In this document: positions 8,019-13,501 of the stretch, piece by piece
Layout of the letters: each line of letters opens with the position of its first letter
Numbering within the stretch: the stretch's first letter is position 1
Source: an uncultured Collinsella sp.
GTDB taxonomy: Bacteria; Actinomycetota; Coriobacteriia; Coriobacteriales; Coriobacteriaceae
Length of the DNA stretch: 18,709 nucleotides
Assembly: GCA_900551365.1 (NCBI GenBank)
Contig: URVZ01000029.1
Coordinates: 1-18,709 of the forward strand
Reading direction: 5' to 3'
Notes under the pieces: model-generated
What the model was told of the DNA's origin: nothing
Seen by the model: the letters and a program-made list of their open reading frames with translations, nothing else
The model's database searches: none
Position numbers and translations under genes: made by a program

Positions 8019-8221
8019 CCTGAGATCATTTGCGAGCCCCCGTGTGGGCCAATGCGAAACGGGGACACATGATTTCGCTCACAACACAGATATGTGTAGG
8101 CAGACACGCACGTTTGCCCAGTTCATGGGCAATAGGCAATCTTGACCGATTACCGATTTCTCACCCGGCAACACAAAGCGGTACCATATATACGGCGAGG
8201 TGCGAGGGGCTGAAACATCTT

Positions 8222-8971
8222 ATGAAAGATCAAGAATCTTTTTATGATCATGTGCGAGCTGGCGAGAGCAAGCTCAACGATCTCGAAAGCGAGATCATGC
8301 GCTACATCATCGAACTGCGCGATGATATTGACGATGTCACGCTTAAGAGCGTTGCTGAACGGTTCTTTGTCGCTCCCAATACAATCGTCAGGCTTGCCCA
8401 TAAGCTTGGCTTCTCGGGGTTTACGGAGCTCAAACAATCGTATTCCGCCTCGCTCGACCGCAATCGATTCACTATCGAGACGCTTCCGCTCGACATCCAG
8501 CTCGTACAGACCAAAGATCTGCTTAACGACCGGGTCATCGATTCGGTTGTGAGTCTTATCCAGGACGCCTCGCATATCGTGTTCTTTTGCTCGGGCTTTT
8601 CGAAATACCCGTGCCTCGAGATGGCTGAAAAGCTCAAAATAATGGGCAAGAACACCGATACGCTCAGTGAACGCCATGTCATGAGGCATTACGCAGAACT
8701 CCTCGGCAAAAACGACCTGGTCTTCAGCGTTTCCGTAAGCGGCGAGACGCAGGTGTCTATTGACGCCACATCGATAGCCAAAACGCGCGGATGCAAGGTT
8801 GTCACGCTCACCGGCTTTTCTCGGAATTCTCTCTCGAAACTAGCCGACTACCCTATCTACACTGTGCAAAAGGAAATCCGCTTGGGCGGCATGGACCTCG
8901 ATAGTCGATTGATGTTCTATTACGTTTTCGAATTGATATTTGAGCGTTACTTCAAACTGGCCAAGAAATAA
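8222..8971 (+). CDS. RpiR-family sugar-phosphate regulator 2
   Basis: Regulator of 249 residues with an N-terminal RpiR helix-turn-helix (about 18-78, including VAERFFVAPNTIVRLAHKLG) and a C-terminal SIS domain (about 103-230) with phosphosugar-loop strings FFCSGFS (121-127) and SVSVSGET (169-176). The frame is open back to 8030, but the upstream 64 codons do not resemble the family. The ATG at 8222 begins right before the usual RpiR N-terminus and has GAGGGG about 12 nt upstream, so I start it there. It is divergent from the GH4-EIICB operon, the classical position for a local regulator, and shares the 298-bp gap containing the TCGCAA-N6-AATCGA motif. It is only a distant relative of the RpiR at 3960, unlike the closely matched enzymes and permeases. 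The effector is probably a phosphosugar (inference). Confidence 0.87.
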   Translation: MKDQESFYDHVRAGESKLNDLESEIMRYIIELRDDIDDVTLKSVAERFFVAPNTIVRLAHKLGFSGFTELKQSYSASLDRNRFTIETLPLDIQLVQTKDLLNDRVIDSVVSLIQDASHIVFFCSGFSKYPCLEMAEKLKIMGKNTDTLSERHVMRHYAELLGKNDLVFSVSVSGETQVSIDATSIAKTRGCKVVTLTGFSRNSLSKLADYPIYTVQKEIRLGGMDLDSRLMFYYVFELIFERYFKLAKK

Positions 8972-9030
8972 AACTTGGCATGCGCCCGGCTTCGACTCCT
9001 TAGCAGCCTTCTATATGAAAGGAACCGCGC

Positions 9031-9477
9031 ATGCAACGTGTACTGTTTATCTGTTATGGAAACATCTGTCGCTCGACGATGGCTGAGTCGGTGTTTACCG
9101 AGCTGGTGCACCGCGCTGGGCGCGAGGGCGAGTTTGTCATCGATTCCGTTGCGACGTCGACCGAGGAGATTGGCAACCAGCCGCACCAAGGCACGGTCGC
9201 CAAGCTGCGCGAAGTCGGGATTCCCGTCGTTGCCCACCGCGCGCGCCAGGTGCGTCGCGCGGAGTATGGCGACTGGGATCACATCGTCTACATGGATGCC
9301 GAGAACGCCCGCGGCCTGCACCGCATCTTTGGTAAGGACCCCGATGACAAAATCTCGCGTCTACTCGATTGGACCGAGCGTCCCGGCGACGTGGCCGACC
9401 CGTGGTACACCGGCAACTTCGATGCCACCTACCGCGACGTGCTCGACGGTTGCATCGCTATGCTCGAGCAACTGTAG
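9031..9477 (+). CDS. Low-molecular-weight protein tyrosine phosphatase
   Basis: A cytoplasmic phosphatase of 148 residues, typical family size. The phosphate-binding loop CYGNICRST begins at Cys8 (nucleophile) with Arg14. The general-acid Asp123 lies in DPWY (123-126), with Tyr126 one of the pair of substrate-groove aromatics. These are all the residues the family needs, so it should be active on phosphotyrosine (or possibly phosphoarginine, since some family members are arginine phosphatases; McsB-like partners are not visible here). AAGGA stands 7 nt before the ATG. It follows RpiR gene 2 by 59 nt on the same strand, with no hairpin between, so read-through is possible. It converges on the pyridoxamine-kinase operon. 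No tyrosine kinase or capsule gene is nearby, so its target is unknown. Confidence 0.92.
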   Translation: MQRVLFICYGNICRSTMAESVFTELVHRAGREGEFVIDSVATSTEEIGNQPHQGTVAKLREVGIPVVAHRARQVRRAEYGDWDHIVYMDAENARGLHRIFGKDPDDKISRLLDWTERPGDVADPWYTGNFDATYRDVLDGCIAMLEQL

Positions 9478-9514
9478 GCAAGCGAGGTCGCAGGCCACGC
9501 CTTCGGCGCGAAAC

Positions 9515-9534
9515 GAGCGTGGATAATCTCCCAC
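9515..9534 (+). repeat. Third copy of the terminator-arm repeat
   Basis: The 20-mer at 9515-9534 (GAGCGTGG-ATAATCTCCCAC) matches the hairpin arm at 9544-9563 at 18 of 20 positions in direct orientation, 29 bp apart. It could pair with the inverted arm at 9590-9607, giving two mutually exclusive hairpins. It lies 37 bp after the phosphatase stop codon. Confidence 0.6.
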
Positions 9535-9543
9535 ATGAAAAAT

Positions 9544-9607
9544 GAGCGTGGATTTTCTCCCACTTTGAGCGTTCAAGCGCGCTCTAAACGGGAGAAAATC
9601 CACGCTC
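9544..9607 (-). terminator. Perfect 18-bp terminator of the pyridoxamine-kinase operon
   Basis: The arms at 9544-9561 and 9590-9607 are exact reverse complements over 18 bp (GAGCGTGG-ATTTTCTCCC). The 28-nt loop region can fold again through GAGCG (9567-9571) and CGCTC (9580-9584). On the minus strand the hairpin starts 2 nt after the stop codon of the gene at 9610 and is followed directly by ATTTTTC (9537-9543), a good intrinsic terminator. On the plus strand there is no T run after it. Confidence 0.8.
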
Positions 9608-9609
9608 GA

Positions 9610-9939
9610 TTACTCGTCGACGATCTCGGCAAGCCAAACGTTCAGTGTATCGACTTCGGGGCAGCAGAACTTTGCCGTGCCGGGCTCGTTGCCAGGCACG
9701 GTCCCGCCATAGCGCAGGATATCGATATAGGGAAAGCCCACGTGGCAGGCCATGGCGCACATCTTGCCGCGATCGCGATCGAAGTCGAAGACATCGCCCG
9801 GCTTGTGCCCGTGGTGACAACGGCACGCACCCAGCTGGTCCACGCAGCTAATACGGATACGCGGACGCTTGCCACGCGGCGCGCCGAGCGGCCTGTTCTC
9901 GCCCGCTGCCTCGGTGCTGCTCTCGTCGGCGTTACTCAT
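9610..9939 (-). CDS. Small Cys-rich TIGR04076-like protein
   Basis: A 109-residue protein. After a hydrophilic N-terminal tail (about 1-25), the core shows an HKPGD string (45-49), a C-x3-C pair (Cys61, Cys65), and CCP (92-94) near the end. These match my recollection of the TIGR04076 family: a GHxxGD-type turn, a CxxA/C step and a late CP. The family has no established function. The cysteines and histidines suggest metal binding (inference). Start: the ATG at 9939 lies in the ATGAGTAA overlap with the end of the pyridoxamine kinase gene (8 nt shared), implying translational coupling. The frame is open further upstream, but that part is antisense-like shadow sequence within the kinase gene. 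A strong terminator follows 2 nt after the stop. Whether it works with the vitamin B6 kinase is unknown. Confidence 0.75.
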   Translation of the reverse strand: MSNADESSTEAAGENRPLGAPRGKRPRIRISCVDQLGACRCHHGHKPGDVFDFDRDRGKMCAMACHVGFPYIDILRYGGTVPGNEPGTAKFCCPEVDTLNVWLAEIVDE

Positions 9940-10756
9940 GGTCAACCACATCCAGGCAGGCCTCGATGGGAAGGCCGGCCGACTTGTCCTCTTGGTCGGC
10001 ATTGCGCTCGATAAGCTCAGCCACCACACGCATGGCATCGGACGTCGCGCACTGCAGACTCCAGCCTGCCATAACGCGGCCGACGAGCACCGCCGAGAAC
10101 GTGTCGCCCGTGCCCGGGAAATAGACCGGAATGAGCTCAAAGGGAATCGTAAAGTACTCCCCCGCCACATGGTCGTAACCGATAACCGCGTTCGTGCCAT
10201 TGACTACGGCGCTCGTAATGACCACCGACTTGGCACCCAGCTCGCGCACGGCGTCCACAAGGGCGCGGGCCTCATCGGGCGTGATTTGCTCGACGATAGG
10301 CGTGTCGGTGAGCAAACAGGCCTCGGTGTAGTTGGGAACCGCGTAGTCGGCGCACTCGAGCAGGTGCCGCATAAGGCCAATCGTGGACTCGGGCACGCCC
10401 GCATAGAGCTTGCCGTTGTCGCCCATGATGGGGTCGACGAACACCTTGGTGCCCTTTTGCGCACGGCGGTGGCAAAAGTCCGAGATGATGCGCGTCTCTT
10501 CCTCGGTCACGATAAAGCCGGTCGAGATGGCGTCGAACTCAAAGCCGAGCTCTTCCCAGATGGCAAGACTCTGACGCACGTACTCCGTGGTGTCGTGGAT
10601 GTAGAACTTGGGGTAGTTGAGCGTATCGGACACAAGTGCCGTCGGCAGATTATGGATACGGTAACCCATGTGCGACAGCACCGGCAGCATGGCGGAAAGC
10701 GCGACCTTGCCGTAGCCGCACATATCGTTGATCAGCAGCAGCTGAGTGTTCTTCAT
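9932..10756 (-). CDS. Pyridoxamine/pyridoxal kinase (PfkB-like fold)
   Basis: A 274-residue vitamin B6 salvage kinase of the ribokinase superfamily, which phosphorylates pyridoxamine or pyridoxal at the 5' position with ATP in the cytoplasm. Visible: the N-terminal INDMCGYGKVAL (9-20) that begins this subgroup, DPIMGDNGKLY (108-118), PNYTEA (141-146), and the catalytic anion-hole GTGDTF (215-220) with Asp218 as the likely base. The length suits the Gram-positive-type pyridoxamine kinase group. Start: the ATG at 10756 is preceded by AAGGGGG about 6 nt upstream; the frame is open to 10858, but that extension lacks family sequence. A -10-like TACACT lies at 10807-10812 on the minus strand, with a poor -35. 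The TIGR04076-like gene overlaps its 3' end by 8 nt. Confidence 0.9.
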   Translation of the reverse strand: MKNTQLLLINDMCGYGKVALSAMLPVLSHMGYRIHNLPTALVSDTLNYPKFYIHDTTEYVRQSLAIWEELGFEFDAISTGFIVTEEETRIISDFCHRRAQKGTKVFVDPIMGDNGKLYAGVPESTIGLMRHLLECADYAVPNYTEACLLTDTPIVEQITPDEARALVDAVRELGAKSVVITSAVVNGTNAVIGYDHVAGEYFTIPFELIPVYFPGTGDTFSAVLVGRVMAGWSLQCATSDAMRVVAELIERNADQEDKSAGLPIEACLDVVDHE

Positions 10757-10815
10757 GAGAGTCCCCCTTGGGTCGGGAGCGGCGCAAAGTCGCCACAGTG
10801 CGACTAAGTGTAGCG

Positions 10816-10922
10816 CAGGGAACGCTGCAGACGGAAGTTTGCACCAAAGCCTTGACAAGGGGTGTCCCTAGGTGCCGTCAGAAAAGGAACGTCCCCAAGT
10901 GCCAACCAGGGCAACGCTGCAG
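10816..10922 (+). repeat. Direct repeat CAGGG-(C)-AACGCTGCAG
   Basis: Copies at 10816-10830 (15 nt) and 10907-10922 (16 nt) differ only by one inserted C. Each is followed 30-50 nt later by a member of the TCCCTAGGTG/TTCCTAAGCG family, suggesting an old tandem duplication of a roughly 90-bp unit. Confidence 0.55.
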
Positions 10923-10940
10923 GTTGAGGACGGACAGCGA

Positions 10941-11038
10941 AAACGTTCCTAAGCGAGCAAGGTGGCGTGAAAGAGGAGGGCATAGGCCTTGTGGCCATGC
11001 CCGACGATTGAACGCCAGATTGCCGCTTAGGGACGTTT
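10941..11038 (+). repeat. Structured repeat element, copy A
   Basis: A 98-nt segment that folds on itself almost end to end. The outer arms of 15 nt (10941-10955 and 11024-11038) pair fully with one G-U in the plus-strand RNA. Then come GCAA/TTGC (10957-10960, 11020-11023), a 3x3 internal loop, GGCGT/ACGCC (10964-10968, 11012-11016), a symmetric 9x9 internal loop GAAAGAGGA / GACGATTGA, and an apical hairpin GGGCAT-a-GGCC-TTGT-GGCC-ATGCCC (10978-11002). The same internal loop and apical hairpin recur in copy B (15425-15506, opposite strand). The G-U pair would be an A-C mismatch on the other strand, which favours the plus strand as the folded RNA. I do not recognise it as a known RNA family. 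It may be a small RNA, a leader element or a dispersed palindromic repeat. Confidence 0.65.
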
Positions 11039-11051
11039 GCAGCGTCGAGCC

Positions 11052-11079
11052 GTTACGCGGTTTGGTAAAACCGCGTAAC
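11052..11079. promoter_or_regulatory. Perfect 12-bp palindrome, 4-nt spacer
   Basis: GTTACGCGGTTT (11052-11063) and AAACCGCGTAAC (11068-11079) are exact reverse complements around GGTA. There is no T run on either side, so it is a poor terminator. It ends 15 bp before the -35 box of the MarR promoter, which suits an operator for a dimeric regulator or a structural barrier between copy A and the promoter. Confidence 0.55.
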
Positions 11080-11094
11080 AATAAGTTTGGTACC

Positions 11095-11123
11095 TTGACA
11101 TTCCTGTCGGCCACTCCTAGATT
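11095..11123 (+). promoter_or_regulatory. Promoter of the MarR-ABC operon
   Basis: A perfect -35 box TTGACA (11095-11100), a 17-bp spacer, and a -10 box TAGATT (11118-11123), 55 bp before the MarR start codon. It is the best sigma-70-type promoter in the window. The left half of a 9-bp dyad overlaps the end of the -10 box. Confidence 0.75.
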
Positions 11124-11157
11124 AGTTAGGCACAAAACAATTCCACTACCTAACTAA
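11122..11157. promoter_or_regulatory. Operator-like dyad at the MarR promoter
   Basis: Half-sites TTAGTTAGG (11122-11130) and CCTAACTAA (11149-11157) are exact reverse complements, 18 nt apart. The left half overlaps the -10 box and the right half lies at the presumed transcript start region. MarR repressors commonly regulate themselves and their exporters through such A/T-rich dyads over the promoter. The wide spacing hints at two bound dimers or at one site per half (inference). Confidence 0.6.
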
Positions 11158-11178
11158 AGAAAGGAGCAACACTAATTC

Positions 11179-11685
11179 ATGTGCGATGAACCTCTTAACC
11201 TTTGTTCGCACGAGCCCGGCGGTGACCCGTCGCAACCGGTAGACATACCCGAAGCGGTTAGCTCAGAAGACAAACTCGCCAAGCGCATCCTGAGCGGCCT
11301 GGGTTTTTGCGGCCATTACATGCATTTTCATGGCGGAGGCGTGTCCGGCAAGGCGCCCATCATCTGCCTGCTGGCCAAGCAGCCCGGCGGCGAGATGTCG
11401 CAGCAGGAACTCGGCATGCACTTCGACCTCAAGCCGGGGTCGCTTTCCGAAATCTTGTCCAAGCTCGAGTGCGCCGGCATCATCGAGCGCAGCCGCAATC
11501 CAAAAGATCGCCGGCAGCTCACCATTCGCCTAACCGAGATCGGCTGGGAGAAGGCCCGCATCGACCAAGCCTCGCGCATCCGCTTTAGGGAACAGGCCTT
11601 TAGCGCGCTCACCCACGACGAGCGCGAACAGCTCGCCGAGATGCTCGAGAAAATCCGCGTAACCTGGGAGGAACTGGATGATTAA
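11179..11685 (+). CDS. MarR-family regulator of the ABC exporter
   Basis: A 168-residue winged-helix regulator. The hydrophilic first 30 residues are variable. The winged helix-turn-helix is at about 57-121, with QQELGMHFDLKPGSLSEILS as the helix-turn-helix and the wing carrying NPKDRRQLTIRLTE (107-120, the typical D-x-R-RxxxxxLT pattern). A dimerisation helix follows (135-165). MarR proteins bind as dimers and are often released by small toxic molecules. It is the first gene of the operon behind a strong promoter with an operator-like dyad, so autorepression and control of the exporter are likely. AAGGAG (11161-11166) lies 12 nt before the ATG, a longer spacing than usual. Its end overlaps the next gene by 8 nt (ATGATTAA). 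Confidence 0.88.
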   Translation: MCDEPLNLCSHEPGGDPSQPVDIPEAVSSEDKLAKRILSGLGFCGHYMHFHGGGVSGKAPIICLLAKQPGGEMSQQELGMHFDLKPGSLSEILSKLECAGIIERSRNPKDRRQLTIRLTEIGWEKARIDQASRIRFREQAFSALTHDEREQLAEMLEKIRVTWEELDD

Positions 11686-13501
11686 AACCCTTATGGGCAG
11701 CATCCGCGATTACATGAAGGTCACGATCGCCACGCCGCTGTTGGTGCTTGGCGAGGTAATCTGCCAGATGATGATCCCGTTTATCACCGCCGACATGATC
11801 GACGCCATCAAGGACGGCACCGCCGTTACCGAGATGCTGCCCACCGCCGGCCTTCTCGTACTCATCGCGCTGACGTCACTCGCCTTTGGCGCCGCCGCGG
11901 GCATCACCTGCAGCCATGCCAGCTGCGGCTTTGCCAAGAACCTGCGTCACGACCTGTTCTACAAGATCCAGACGTTCAGCTTCGCCAACATCGACGAGTT
12001 CTCGAGCTCCTCGCTCGTCACCCGCCTCACCACCGACATCAACAACGTGCAGCAGGCCTTTATGATGCTCATTCGCATCGCCGTGCGCTCGCCGCTGGTG
12101 CTGATCTTCGCCTTTACCATGGCCTACGCCATGGGCGGCAGCGTCTCGTTTGTCTACCTGGTCATCATCCCACTGCTGGGCTTTGGCCTGTTCTTTATCA
12201 TCTACAAGGTACGTCCGATCTTTGCCCGCGTGTTCCACAAGTACGACGCCCTCAACGAATCCGTCGAGGAAAACGTCACCGGCATGCGCGTGGTCAAGAG
12301 CTACGTGCGCCAGGACTACGAGAAGGAGAAGTTCGCCACCGCCGCGCGCGACGTCCAGATGGACTTCACCCGCGCCGAGAAGTTGCTCGCCTTCAACAAC
12401 CCCATGATGAACATCTGCGTCAACGGCGCGTTCGTCGTCATCATCTACCTGGGCTCCAAGCTCATCATCACGAGCCAGGGCACCCTGTTCGACGTGGGCC
12501 AGCTCTCCTCCATCTTTACCTACGGCTTCCAGATTCTGATGAGCCTAATGCAGCTGTCGATGATCTTTGTCATGGTAACCATGGCAGACGAGTCGGCGCA
12601 CCGCATTACCGAGGTGCTGGCCGCCGAGCCCACGATCGCTAACCCGACCGAGCCCGTGCACGAGGTTGCCGACGGCTCCATCGACTTCGATCACGTGAGC
12701 TTTAAGTATTCCGAGCATGCCCGCCGCCAGGCGCTCGACGATATCGACCTGCATATTAAGAGCGGCGAGACCATCGGCATTATCGGTGGCACCGGCTCGG
12801 CCAAGTCGACGCTCGTGAACCTGATCGCCCGTCTGTACGATGTCACGGAGGGCACCGTGCGCGTCGGCGGCGTGGACGTGCGCGACTACGACCTGGACGC
12901 GCTGCGCCACCAGGTAGCCATGGTCCTGCAGAAAAACGTGCTGTTTAGCGGCACCATCGCCGAGAACCTGCGCTGGGGCGACCCGAACGCCACCGACGAG
13001 GAAGTCCGCGAGGCCGCACATCTGGCCTGCGCCGACGAGTTTGTCGACGGCTTCCCCAAGGGCTACGACACCTGGATCGAGCAGGGCGGCTCCAACGTTT
13101 CCGGCGGCCAGAAGCAGCGCCTGTGCATCGCGCGTGCCCTGCTGCGTCGCCCCAAGATCTTGATCCTGGACGACTCCACGAGCGCCGTCGACACCAAGAC
13201 CGACGCCAAGATCCGCGAGGGCCTGGCGAGCTATCTGCCCAACACGACCAAGCTCATCATCGCCCAGCGCATCAGCTCCGTGCAGGACGCCGACCGCATC
13301 ATCGTCATGGAGGGCGGCCGCATCAAGGACATCGGCAACCACGATGAGCTGCTCAAGACGAGCGAGATCTACCGCGAGACCTTTACCTCGCAAAATAAGA
13401 TGAGTGCCGAAGGCGAGGACGCGGGCGAGACCGCCGCAGCCGACACCGAGGCATCCGCACCGCAAGCTCAGACCCAGGAAGGAGGCGAGGCACATGAGTA
13501 A
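11678..13501 (+). CDS. ABC exporter half-transporter, subunit 1 (degenerate site)
   Basis: A 607-residue type IV ABC exporter half: six-helix membrane domain (about 1-310), then a nucleotide-binding domain (about 330-575). Walker A is GGTGSAKS (370-377) with Ala in place of the usual Gly before the Lys. The signature is VSGGQ (474-478). Walker B is ILILDD, with Asp498 and then Asp499 where the catalytic Glu normally stands. The H-loop His is replaced by Gln530 (AQRISS). These changes are those of the subunit that supplies the degenerate ATP site in heterodimeric exporters such as TM287/288 or BmrCD. An acidic, Ala-rich tail (about 575-607) follows. GGGAGG stands 6 nt before the ATG, and the gene overlaps marR and subunit 2 by 8 nt each. 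The substrate is unknown; drug or peptide efflux is plausible. Confidence 0.93.
   Translation: MIKTLMGSIRDYMKVTIATPLLVLGEVICQMMIPFITADMIDAIKDGTAVTEMLPTAGLLVLIALTSLAFGAAAGITCSHASCGFAKNLRHDLFYKIQTFSFANIDEFSSSSLVTRLTTDINNVQQAFMMLIRIAVRSPLVLIFAFTMAYAMGGSVSFVYLVIIPLLGFGLFFIIYKVRPIFARVFHKYDALNESVEENVTGMRVVKSYVRQDYEKEKFATAARDVQMDFTRAEKLLAFNNPMMNICVNGAFVVIIYLGSKLIITSQGTLFDVGQLSSIFTYGFQILMSLMQLSMIFVMVTMADESAHRITEVLAAEPTIANPTEPVHEVADGSIDFDHVSFKYSEHARRQALDDIDLHIKSGETIGIIGGTGSAKSTLVNLIARLYDVTEGTVRVGGVDVRDYDLDALRHQVAMVLQKNVLFSGTIAENLRWGDPNATDEEVREAAHLACADEFVDGFPKGYDTWIEQGGSNVSGGQKQRLCIARALLRRPKILILDDSTSAVDTKTDAKIREGLASYLPNTTKLIIAQRISSVQDADRIIVMEGGRIKDIGNHDELLKTSEIYRETFTSQNKMSAEGEDAGETAAADTEASAPQAQTQEGGEAHE

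Larger units (their letters stand above)
10757..11178. other. 422-bp regulatory and repeat-rich gap before the MarR operon
   Basis: No convincing gene. From left to right it holds the kinase promoter region, two copies of a CAGGG-(C)-AACGCTGCAG repeat, several variants of a core close to AACGTCCCTAAGTG (10862-10874, 10888-10901, 10942-10955, and inverted at 11024-11037), the long folded element A (10941-11038), a perfect 12-bp hairpin (11052-11079), and the MarR promoter with an operator-like dyad (11095-11157). The density of repeats and dyads is far above that of the other gaps in the window. Confidence 0.7.

Noticed and set aside
6967..8145. Plus-strand open frame of 392 codons opposite GH4 gene 2
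   Set aside because: Antisense shadow; composition is that of reversed GH4 codons and it runs through the divergent promoter region.
8030..8221. 64-codon upstream extension of RpiR gene 2
   Set aside because: Not like the family, overlaps the divergent promoter region, and the ATG at 8222 fits the usual N-terminus.
9515..9607. CRISPR-like array at the repeated 20-mer
   Set aside because: Only three copies, one inverted and part of a terminator, with a 9-nt spacer between the direct copies; no cas genes in the window.
9869..10807. Plus-strand open frame of 312 codons opposite the kinase gene
   Set aside because: Antisense to the pyridoxamine kinase, with no motifs of its own.
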